DNA of 64,000 nt from CADEEX01 sp964577955 (GTDB lineage Bacteria > Acidobacteriota > Vicinamibacteria > Vicinamibacterales > CAVVIG01): contig CAZOAZ010000008.1 of NCBI GenBank assembly GCA_964577955.1, positions 85,621-149,620 of the forward strand, given 5' to 3'. The position numbers were made by a program, and so were the translations under genes. Positions within the stretch are counted from its first letter, which is position 1. Every line of letters starts with the position of its first letter. A model generated the notes under the pieces. The model saw only the letters and a list, made by a program, of their open reading frames with translations, was not told the origin of the DNA and did no database searches. Below, in pieces: positions 49,307 to 56,285 of this stretch.

Positions 49307-50458
49307 ATGCCCCCCTTATCAGACCTGAAAGTCGTCGACCTCACACGCGTGTTGGCCGGCCCGTTCTGCGGAATGCTGCTCGGCGACATGGGCGCCGACG
49401 TCATCAAGGTCGAGGAGCCCAATGAGGGCGACGACGCCCGGATGTGGGCGCCGTTCATCGGCGACTGGAGCGCGTACTTTCTTGGCGTGAACCGCAGCAA
49501 GCGGAGTCTGGCGCTGGACCTGAAGACCGCGGAGGGCGCGGCGGTTCTGAACACTCTTCTGGCGCAGGCGGACGTCTTCATCGAGAACTTCAAACCCGGC
49601 AGCCTCGACAAACTGGGCTTCGGCGTCGAGACGGTGCGGGCGCTGAATCCGCGCCTGGTGTATTGCTCGATCAGCGGCTACGGCCGCACCGGGCCACGGC
49701 GGCATCTGACCGGATACGACCCGATCATCCAGGCCGAGGCGGGCTTCATGATGATCAACGGTACGCCCGACGGCCCGCCGGTGCGCACAGGGATTGCGAC
49801 GACCGACTACCTCGCCGGCCTGTATGCGTTCAGCGGCATCCTGCTGGCGCTGCGCGAGCGGGACCGGTCAGGGCGCGGCCAGCATGTCGACATCGCGCTC
49901 TTCGACGCCATGCTTTCCACGCTCTCGATGCCGGTCGGGATTCTGCAGGCGACCGGCCGCGAGCCGCACCGCCTGGGCAACGATCACTCGTCGATTGCGC
50001 CCTACGAGACGCTGCGCGCGCGCGACGGCCTGCTCATGGTCGCGGCGGCGAACGGCCGGTTGTGGAAACAGCTGTGCGAAGCCGTCGGCGTCCCGCATCT
50101 CGTCGACGACCCGCGGTTCAAGACGAACACGGCACGCGTCGCCAACCGGCCGGAGTTGAAGCAGGAAATCGAAGCGGCGTTTTCGGCGTACAGCGTCGAC
50201 GAGGTCATCGACAAGCTGGGGCGTCACGGCGTGCCGGCCGGGCGCGTGCGAACGATCTCGGAGGCGCTGCGCGATCCGCAAATCGAACCGCGCCAGATGA
50301 TGATCCCGTTCGCCGATCCCGCGCTCGCCGGCTTCCGCGTCCTCGGCAATCCGATCAAGCTCTCGGACACGCCGGCGGATCTCTCACGAAGGCCGCCGAA
50401 GCTCGGGGAGCATACGGCGCAGATCCTTGAAGAGCTCAAGTCGGTGCGACGTGCCTAG
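49307..50458 (+). CDS. CaiB/BaiF family III CoA transferase
   Basis: A 383-residue CoA transferase. Landmarks: LKVVDLTRVLAGPFCGMLLG, DMGADVIKVEEP, GVNRSKRSLALDLK, SISGYGRTGP and the catalytic Asp in GIATTDYLAGLYA, near residue 166. The C-terminal EALRDPQIEPRQM and VLGNPIKLSDTP also fit. It would move CoA between organic acids, such as succinate to a dicarboxylate or aromatic acid. No partner enzyme is adjacent. Its ATG follows a TTTCGAACC repeat with no good Shine-Dalgarno sequence, and its TAG is at the edge of the GGTGC element. Confidence 0.92.
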   Translation: MPPLSDLKVVDLTRVLAGPFCGMLLGDMGADVIKVEEPNEGDDARMWAPFIGDWSAYFLGVNRSKRSLALDLKTAEGAAVLNTLLAQADVFIENFKPGSLDKLGFGVETVRALNPRLVYCSISGYGRTGPRRHLTGYDPIIQAEAGFMMINGTPDGPPVRTGIATTDYLAGLYAFSGILLALRERDRSGRGQHVDIALFDAMLSTLSMPVGILQATGREPHRLGNDHSSIAPYETLRARDGLLMVAAANGRLWKQLCEAVGVPHLVDDPRFKTNTARVANRPELKQEIEAAFSAYSVDEVIDKLGRHGVPAGRVRTISEALRDPQIEPRQMMIPFADPALAGFRVLGNPIKLSDTPADLSRRPPKLGEHTAQILEELKSVRRA

Positions 50459-50620
50459 TGCACGGTGCACGGTGCTGGTGCCACGTGCGGGGTGCGTGGT
50501 GCATGGTGCGCGTGCGACGCGCGCCAAGACAATGAGCACTGGCGCGTCGCACGCACCAGGCACCGTGCACCGCGCACTCAGCACCTGCACCGTGCGCTGT
50601 GCCCCGCGCACCGCGCACCG
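50457..50620. repeat. Inverted GGTGCAC/GGTGCGG element between convergent genes
   Basis: The left half has GTGCACGGTGC units, the right half their complements, around a 15-base unique loop (50526-50540). Adjacent to the loop, 50505-50525 and 50541-50557 pair as long GC-rich arms, beginning GGTGCGCGTGCGACG. Both convergent stop codons (50458 and 50621) are at its edges. Confidence 0.85.
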
Positions 50621-51223
50621 TTAACGCGAGCGTCCGCGCGAGCGATAGAACGCGAAGCGCCCTCCGATCAGCGCGAGCGCACCAAGGACCGCGAGCACGC
50701 GCGGCCACGTGATCCGCGACGCGCGCAGATTCAGCTCCACCGAACGGTTCGTGCGATCGAGCACCGCCTGCTGCAACTCACCGTTGACGACAGCGCTGAC
50801 GAGATGCTGATGCTCGGGCTTGCCGATCTGGTCGAGTGTCGACGTGACCTGAAGGCGCGCGACCGCGTCGGCATACCGGTAGTCAATCACCATGCGCAGG
50901 ACATGGTCGTCGATGAGTTCATGCCGCTCGAGCGTGATCCGTGCCGGCGGCACGGCTGCGGTCAGCACGAGGTGTGACTTGACCAGATCGAACACCGACA
51001 CAATGCCGCGATCGAGCTCGTCGTAGCTGACGCGGCCGCTCTGGTCGGCGTCGGCATGGGACAACTCGAGGAGATCCACCAGCGTCGTCGACCGCACCGT
51101 CGTGCCCTGCAATTCGAGCCGCGACTCGCTCTGCGCCAGATCGTGCGCGCGCGGCGCCGCGAGCGCCAGCACCATGAGCATGCCGGCAGCCGCCGCGCGC
51201 CGGCGCCGGATGCGCGGAGTCAT
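50621..51223 (-). CDS. Exported EF-hand protein with C-terminal membrane anchor
   Basis: A 200-residue protein. Arg-rich N-terminus and signal (ending around PRAHDLA), one canonical EF-hand loop DADQSGRVSYDEL (D1, D3, S5, R7, S9, E12) and a C-terminal transmembrane helix (VLAVLGALALIGGRFAF) followed by RSRGRSR. The middle (AVPPARITLERHELI and VARLQVTSTLDQI) looks like a beta-rich domain. Calcium sensing at the membrane is suggested. The ATG at 51223 overlaps the stop of the ProX-like gene, so the two are coupled; a related function is not obvious. Confidence 0.75.
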   Translation of the reverse strand: MTPRIRRRRAAAAGMLMVLALAAPRAHDLAQSESRLELQGTTVRSTTLVDLLELSHADADQSGRVSYDELDRGIVSVFDLVKSHLVLTAAVPPARITLERHELIDDHVLRMVIDYRYADAVARLQVTSTLDQIGKPEHQHLVSAVVNGELQQAVLDRTNRSVELNLRASRITWPRVLAVLGALALIGGRFAFYRSRGRSR

Positions 51224-51720
51224 CGCCGTTCGACGTCGATATAGCGCACGGGATTGCCGCACGCGGTGAGAAAGCGCTCGAAATCCGCGTAGGCCAGCAC
51301 CAGGGTGGCGGTGTTGATGTTGGGATGAAACGAGATCTTCGGCACGGTCTGTAGTTCCCGATCGAGATACACCCGGACGTGCTGCGCCTGGTCGTGAATC
51401 AGCCCGAACGGTGACACCGAACCAGGCGTGACGCCGAGGTGCGCCCGCAGCCGTTCGGGCGACGCGAAACTCAGCTTGCCGTCGCCGATCTGGTCCGCCA
51501 CCCGCCGCAGGTCCGCGCGCTTGGTGTGCGCCAGGATGACGAGATAATGCTGGCTGCCCTTCTGGTTGCGCAGAAACAGATTCTTGCAGTGCACGGCATC
51601 AATCCCCTGCCAATGGATCTCGCCCTCTTCGGCCGTCGCAATCGGCGGATGCTCGTAACGCTCGACACCAATGGCGAGTTCGTTCAACCGCTGAAGCACT
51701 GGCACTTCTTCGTGGGTCAT
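51220..51720 (-). CDS. ProX/YbaK-type prolyl-tRNA deacylase
   Basis: A 166-residue editing protein of the YbaK/ProX family, which hydrolyses mischarged alanyl- or cysteinyl-tRNA(Pro). The key segments are EHPPIATAEEG, KNLFLRNQKGSQHYLVILA (with the conserved Lys), LSFASPERLRAHLGVTPGSV and SPFGLIHD. It is closer to the stand-alone PrdX/ProXp-ala branch than to YbaK. An ATG at 51720 is the likely start; a GTG one codon earlier is possible. It overlaps the EF-hand gene by four bases. Confidence 0.87.
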   Translation of the reverse strand: MTHEEVPVLQRLNELAIGVERYEHPPIATAEEGEIHWQGIDAVHCKNLFLRNQKGSQHYLVILAHTKRADLRRVADQIGDGKLSFASPERLRAHLGVTPGSVSPFGLIHDQAQHVRVYLDRELQTVPKISFHPNINTATLVLAYADFERFLTACGNPVRYIDVERR

Positions 51721-51735
51721 CACAGTCCGTCAGTT

Positions 51736-51789
51736 CCCCAGCCCCCAGCCCCTAGCCCCTAGCCCCTAGCCCCTAGCCCCTAGCCCCTG
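51736..51789. repeat. AGCCCCT tandem repeat
   Basis: Seven-base AGCCCCT units, second copy of the family at 16927. The TAG of the TauE gene and its last codons lie in it. Confidence 0.8.
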
Positions 51790-52532
51790 ACAAAAAAATA
51801 CCCCGTCATCAGCCAGGCCATCGCCACGACGAAGATGCGAATCTTTCCCGGATCGATCTGGCGGGCGCCGTACGCGCCAAAGAAGCCGCCGGCAATGCTC
51901 CCGGCGGCCATCACGAGACCCGGCGTCCACGCGATCGCGCCCGACGCGACGAAGGCGACGAGCGCGATGCCGTTGATGGCCACGGCAAGAATCGCCTTGA
52001 TGCCGTTCATCGCGTGCATGTCGGTGAGTCCCGCCACGGCCAACGCGGCCAGCATCATGATTCCCATGCCACCGCCAAAGTAGCCGCCGTAGGCCGCGAT
52101 GATGAACTGAATCACCAGAATCCCAACCGGCACGGACGGAGTGCCGCCGTCCGCTGGGGACGCAGGCCGCAGCCGCGCCGTAAGCCGCCGGCCCAGGGTG
52201 AACGTCAGCGCGGCGGCCAGCATCAGCCACGGCAGCAGGCGGAGGAAGCGCGCGTCGGAGGTGCGAATCAGCAGCCAGGCCCCGAGGAGGCCACCGGCCA
52301 GGCTGGCCGTCGCCAACCCGAGGACCGAGTGTCGCGCCGAGGCCACGTCGCGCCGGTAAGCGACAGCGCTCGACACCGCTCCGGGCCAGAGCGCGAAGGT
52401 CGTCGTCGCATTCGCCGTGACCGGCGCGATCCCCGCCGAAATCAGCGCTGGGAGCGCGATGAAGGAGCCGCCGCCGGCCACGGCATTGAGGGCGCCGCCG
52501 ACGAGCGCGGCGGCGAACAGGAAGGGGTACAT
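51780..52532 (-). CDS. TauE/SafE-family sulfite/sulfonate permease
   Basis: A 250-residue membrane protein with about eight helices: YPFLFAAALVGGALNAVAGG, GSFIALPALISAGIAPVTAN, ATTTFALWPGA in the first half, and YGGYFGGGMGIMMLAALAVA followed by AMNGIKAILAVAINGIALV in the second, a TauE/SafE repeat pattern. Such proteins export sulfite, sulfoacetate or similar anions. The frame is open upstream but the ATG at 52532 gives the family N-terminus. Its last two codons and stop are in the repeat at 51736-51789. Confidence 0.87.
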   Translation of the reverse strand: MYPFLFAAALVGGALNAVAGGGSFIALPALISAGIAPVTANATTTFALWPGAVSSAVAYRRDVASARHSVLGLATASLAGGLLGAWLLIRTSDARFLRLLPWLMLAAALTFTLGRRLTARLRPASPADGGTPSVPVGILVIQFIIAAYGGYFGGGMGIMMLAALAVAGLTDMHAMNGIKAILAVAINGIALVAFVASGAIAWTPGLVMAAGSIAGGFFGAYGARQIDPGKIRIFVVAMAWLMTGYFFVRG

Positions 52533-52542
52533 CCCCGACAGT

Positions 52543-53199
52543 CTACTGAACGTCGGCGGACGGGCGATCCCCGGCAAGGAGTTCGCGGAACACGCGCGAT
52601 ACCATCGCGCTTGCCGCCACCATCTCGCCGCCGTCCTCGAGGACGTCGAAGACGTACGCGAGCACCGCGTTCTTCGAGGCCGGATGCACGAAGTCCACGC
52701 CGACGCCGCACACGCCGAGGAAGACGCAGTAGGCGAGAAACGATCGCGAGAACGAGCGATCGGCGGCCGAACCGCGCCGGGCCGTCCAGGCAATGAGCGC
52801 GGTCAGCCCGGCGGCGCTCGACCCGGTGCTGAGGACTTCTCCCACCGAGGACGACATCCCGAAGCGTCCCGCCGCCCATTCGCCGACCGTCTCGTGGACC
52901 TGGCGGGCGTCGTCCACGAGCAGGAACGCCATCGCCGCCGACCACGCGAGCGCGTTCAGCGAGCGGCGCGTGACGGCGAGCCACACGAACATGGCGGTCA
53001 GCCAGCCCCACTTGAGGTACTGAAAGAACTCGGCGTAACTCCACTCCTTGTCGATCGCGAAGATGGATGACCTGAGGTAGGGCGTGAAGGAGAGCGCCGC
53101 ATGAAGCCCCATGAAACCCAGGTCCGCCAGGACGAGGAGCGCCAGCAGGTGGAACGCGCTTTCGCGCCCGATGTCGCGGTGGCGGGCTGGAAACGGCAC
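52543..53199 (-). CDS. Uncharacterised membrane protein
   Basis: A 218-residue membrane protein with about five helices: SAFHLLALLVLADLGFMGLH, GWLTAMFVWLAVT, the AMAFLLVDDARQVHETVGEW stretch with an unusual acidic patch, STGSSAAGLTALIAW, and a last helix CVFLGVCGVGVDFV. Small proteins with a VDDARQVHE-type motif occur near TauE genes in Acidobacteria, without known function. The GTG at 53199 has AAGG at a good distance; an earlier TTG at 53241 would add 14 residues. Confidence 0.7.
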   Translation of the reverse strand: MPFPARHRDIGRESAFHLLALLVLADLGFMGLHAALSFTPYLRSSIFAIDKEWSYAEFFQYLKWGWLTAMFVWLAVTRRSLNALAWSAAMAFLLVDDARQVHETVGEWAAGRFGMSSSVGEVLSTGSSAAGLTALIAWTARRGSAADRSFSRSFLAYCVFLGVCGVGVDFVHPASKNAVLAYVFDVLEDGGEMVAASAMVSRVFRELLAGDRPSADVQ

Positions 53200-53311
53200 G
53201 GTTACCTTCTCGGCACCAGGTTTTTGCGACTCCAGCGACAAACGGCTTGGCTCGGCCCGGGCGTGCGCGTATCATCCCTTCGGTCTATACATTCCTCACT
53301 CAGGAGGCGGC

Positions 53312-54400
53312 ATGAAGCACCCGTCGCTGACAGCCGGCGTCGTCGCCCTCGCCCTCGCAGCCGGACTCGTCGCCAGCACCACGCGGGTCGCCGGTCAGAG
53401 CACCCGCCGTAGTGCCAGCGCGCCGGTCAATCCGCGCACGCCCGACGGCAAGCCCGATTTTCAGGGCAACTACAACGTCGCGACGTTGACACCCATCGAA
53501 CGTCCGGAGGGCCTGCCGCTGGTCATCTCGAACGAACAGGCGACGCGACTCGAACGCACCGAAGCGCAGCGCGTCGAGCGCGCGGCTGAACCGAGCCCCG
53601 TGGACCGGTCCGCACCGGCAAACGGACCGGTCGGCGGCTACAACAACTTCTGGATCGATCGCGGCGACTCGGTCATTCGCGTCAACGGCGAACCGCGCAG
53701 TTCGCTGATTGTCGATCCGCCGGACGGCAAGATCCCCGCGCTCACCCAGGCCGCGCGCGACCGCGCCCGCGCTCGTGCCGGCGTCGCCGTGCGGCCGACC
53801 GCCGATGCCCCCGAAAACGCCGCGGTCGAGGGGCTCGGTGCGTACGACGATCCGGAGATCCGTCCGCTCGGCGAACGCTGCCTGCTCGGTTTCGGATCCA
53901 CGTCGGGACCGCCGACGCTGCCGAACTACTTCTACAACAACCTGAAACAGATCGTGCAGACGCCGGACCACATCCTGATCCTGGTCGAGATGGTCCACGA
54001 CGCCCGGGTCGTCCGGATGAATCAGCCGCACCTGCCGCCGACGGTGCGCAAGTGGATGGGCGATTCGGTCGGACGCTGGGAAGGCGACACCCTGGTCATT
54101 GACACCACCAACTTCACCGACAAGACGCGCTTCCGCGGTTCCACCGACGCGCTGCACATCGTCGAGCGCATCACGCGCATCAACGGCCACGAACTCCTCT
54201 ACCGGTTCACAGTGGAGGATCCGAACACCTGGACGAAGCCGTGGACCGGCGAGTATCCGTGGATTGCCACCGAGGCGCCGATCTACGAGTACGCCTGCCA
54301 TGAAGGGAACTACGCGCTGGCGAACATCCTGAGCGGCGCGCGCTTCCTCGAACGCAGCGGCCAGCAGGCGCTCCCGCCGCCGCCACGTCCGCCGCGATAA
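53312..54400 (+). CDS. Exported protein of the YACHEGNY-type acidobacterial family
   Basis: A 362-residue exported protein with signal peptide (about 1-28, ending RVAGQS). Repeating family landmarks: RTPDGKPDFQGNYNVATLTP, EGLPLVISNEQATRLE, GGYNNFWIDRGDSVIRVNGE, FTDKTRFRGSTDALHIVERI and the YEYACHEGNYALANILSGAR end. It is a recognisable family of paralogues common in Acidobacteria with no firm function; a ligand-binding role in the envelope is likely. AGGAGG lies just before the ATG. Confidence 0.82.
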   Translation: MKHPSLTAGVVALALAAGLVASTTRVAGQSTRRSASAPVNPRTPDGKPDFQGNYNVATLTPIERPEGLPLVISNEQATRLERTEAQRVERAAEPSPVDRSAPANGPVGGYNNFWIDRGDSVIRVNGEPRSSLIVDPPDGKIPALTQAARDRARARAGVAVRPTADAPENAAVEGLGAYDDPEIRPLGERCLLGFGSTSGPPTLPNYFYNNLKQIVQTPDHILILVEMVHDARVVRMNQPHLPPTVRKWMGDSVGRWEGDTLVIDTTNFTDKTRFRGSTDALHIVERITRINGHELLYRFTVEDPNTWTKPWTGEYPWIATEAPIYEYACHEGNYALANILSGARFLERSGQQALPPPPRPPR

Positions 54401-54401
54401 C

Positions 54402-54450
54402 GGGGCGGGCAGGGCGGGCAGGGCCGGCGAGGCAGGCAGGGTCGGCGCCG
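54402..54450. repeat. GGGCGGGCAGG repeat
   Basis: Units of GGGCGGGCAGG and GGCAGGCAGG at the convergent gap, relatives of those at 55471 and 56022. Confidence 0.7.
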
Positions 54451-54452
54451 GG

Positions 54453-55457
54453 TTACTTCGTCTCGTACCGACGCGCGCCAGCAACCAGCTCCTGCGCGAT
54501 CTCGCGCGCCAGGCTTGTCGGCGCGAGCACGCGCGCGCGTGATCCGAAACTGAGAATCCAGCTGCGCAGCGCCTGATCAACACAGACGTCGAGTGAAAGG
54601 GACAGACCACCGTCCTGCGCCGGCTGCATCTGTTGCGACGGATGCCACTCGCGAGCGCCGACATACCCGGCAACAGCGGCGTCGAACTCGATCTCAATTC
54701 GTTCGGGCGGACCGGAATGCACGCCCATCGAGTGCGGAAACGCCGCCTCCGGCACGTCCTCGACGGGAGCGAACGTTTCTTCCAGCAGCGAGATGTCCTG
54801 GATCCGCTCCGTCGCGAACGTCCGAACCTCGTCGTACTCTGGCACGAAGGCCAGCAGATACAGCCCGCCTTGCGCGTACGCGAGCCGATACGGATGGACG
54901 ATGTATTCCTTCACTCGTTCGCTCGAGCGTGAGTGATAGGTGATTCTCGCCTGACGATGGTGCAACGTCGCCTCAAGCGTCCGCGCGACGAGCCGCTGCT
55001 GCGCGTGGCTGGCCTCACTGCCGCGCCGCCGCATCGGATCGGGCTTCGAGGCGATGACCGTTGGTAACTGATCAAGGAAATGCCGCATGTGCGGCGTCAG
55101 CGACCCGGCGAGCTTGTCGAACGCGCGCTGCAGTTCGTCCTTGAACGGCGTGCCGGCGAGTGATTCGAGCAGCGTGCGGCTGAAGTAGAGCGCGCACAGT
55201 TCCGACAGCGTCAGTCCAGCCGAGAGCCCCTTGAACGCCTGGCCGTTCATCGACCAGCGGGTTCGCCCGTCGTCCTGCGAACGATCGTCGTAGATCGGGA
55301 ACCCGGATTCCTCGAGCGCCTGCAGGTCGCGTCGAATCGTCCGGGTCGTCACGCCGCACTGCTCGGCCAGATCGTCGATGGTTACGCCGGCACCGCGGGC
55401 GCCCTCGATCTCCCGAAGGATGGTCCACTGGCGAATGACTTCAGCGTTGCGGGGCAC
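54453..55457 (-). CDS. WYL-domain transcriptional regulator (YafY-like)
   Basis: A 334-residue regulator: N-terminal winged helix with LREIEGARGAGVTIDDLAEQ and CGVTTRTIRRDLQALEESGF, a WYL domain (about 155-240, ITYHSRSSERVKEYIVHPYR and LYLLAFVPEYDEVRTFATER) and a C-terminal WCX segment. WYL proteins sense nucleotides or stress ligands and often control DNA repair or defence genes. No defence gene is nearby. The start codon is GTG at 55457. Its left neighbour is the repeat at 55471, with no obvious operator seen. Confidence 0.9.
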   Translation of the reverse strand: MPRNAEVIRQWTILREIEGARGAGVTIDDLAEQCGVTTRTIRRDLQALEESGFPIYDDRSQDDGRTRWSMNGQAFKGLSAGLTLSELCALYFSRTLLESLAGTPFKDELQRAFDKLAGSLTPHMRHFLDQLPTVIASKPDPMRRRGSEASHAQQRLVARTLEATLHHRQARITYHSRSSERVKEYIVHPYRLAYAQGGLYLLAFVPEYDEVRTFATERIQDISLLEETFAPVEDVPEAAFPHSMGVHSGPPERIEIEFDAAVAGYVGAREWHPSQQMQPAQDGGLSLSLDVCVDQALRSWILSFGSRARVLAPTSLAREIAQELVAGARRYETK

Positions 55458-55470
55458 GGGGTGATTCTAG

Positions 55471-55554
55471 CGGGCAGGCAGGGCTGGCGGGACAGGCAGG
55501 GCAGGCACGACTGGCAAGGCTGGCAAGGCGGGGCAAGGCTGGCAAGGCTGGCAA
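55471..55554. repeat. GGCAGGCAGGG array, left of the four-helix-bundle gene
   Basis: Degenerate GGCAGG, GGCTGGC and GGCAAGGCTGGC units on the plus strand. The right-hand array at 56022-56205 is largely complementary (CCTGCC, GCCTTG units). Confidence 0.85.
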
Positions 55555-55595
55555 AAAGAGAGATAGGTGGCACGCGGTTTGGTTTACCGCGAAGC

Positions 55596-55982
55596 ATGAG
55601 ACCACAACGACATGAATCGCTGGTTGCCTGGCAACGAGCCGACGATCTCTACATCGAGCTCCATCAAGTCGCAAGCAAGGAGCTTCCGCCAAGTGAACGA
55701 TTCGAACTCGCTTCGCAAATGCGAAGAGCTGCGTACTCAGTACCCGCGAACATCGCGGAAGGATTCGCTCGTCGGTATCGCGGGGACCGATTGCGATTCC
55801 TCAATTTCGCCGAGTCGTCGCTTTCAGAAGCCCGCTATTGTCTGCACGCATCTTGTCGCCTTGGCTACATCTCCAAGAAACGGTTCGAGGATCTCGCCGC
55901 AAAGGTGCGTCTGGTTGGTTCACCACTCACTGGTTTGGTGCGTTCGATCATGTCTGGTGACGCCAACGACGCGGCGGAGTAG
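55596..55982 (+). CDS. Four-helix-bundle protein (S23/Avd-like)
   Basis: A 128-residue helical protein of the TIGR02436 four-helix bundle family, which also includes proteins encoded in 23S rRNA intervening sequences and the Avd accessory protein of diversity-generating retroelements. Landmarks: HESLVAWQRADDLYIELHQV, SQMRRAAYSVPANIAEGFAR and RFLNFAESSLSEARYCLHAS. No reverse transcriptase or variable repeat pair lies in the window, so a DGR role is not supported. The ATG at 55596 is chosen by family start. The gene sits between oppositely oriented GGCAGG and CCTGCC arrays. Confidence 0.85.
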   Translation: MRPQRHESLVAWQRADDLYIELHQVASKELPPSERFELASQMRRAAYSVPANIAEGFARRYRGDRLRFLNFAESSLSEARYCLHASCRLGYISKKRFEDLAAKVRLVGSPLTGLVRSIMSGDANDAAE

Positions 55983-56021
55983 TTGCTGCTCAAGCAGGCA
56001 GCACACGCTTCCCGCCCGCAC

Positions 56022-56205
56022 GCCTTGTTCTTGCCCGCCCCGCCTGCCTTGCCCGCCCAGCCTGCCCTGCCGTGGCCGTGCCCTGCCCTGCCTGCCTTGT
56101 TCCCGCCTGCCCTGCCTGCCTTGTTCCCGCCTGCCCTGCCTGCCTTGTTCCCGCCTGCCCTGCCTGCCCCGCCCGCCCCGGTTACCTCGCCAGCCCTCCC
56201 CCCAT
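56022..56205. repeat. CCTGCC array with a 24-base triplication
   Basis: CCTGCC-rich units; from 56097 to 56168 a 24-base unit starting TTGTTCCCGCCTGCC is repeated three times exactly. Together with the left array it forms inverted flanks of the four-helix-bundle gene. This covers most of the 303-base gap before the ABC exporter gene. Confidence 0.9.
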
Positions 56206-56285
56206 CCGGGCAGTCGTTCCCTTACGTCGAGTAGTGGATAATTCTTTCTTCACGTGTGAACGATGGCCTGGACTGAGGTGAGACG

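Noticed and set aside
55596..55982. Diversity-generating retroelement
   Set aside because: Only an Avd-like protein fold is present; no reverse transcriptase and no template/variable repeat pair was found.
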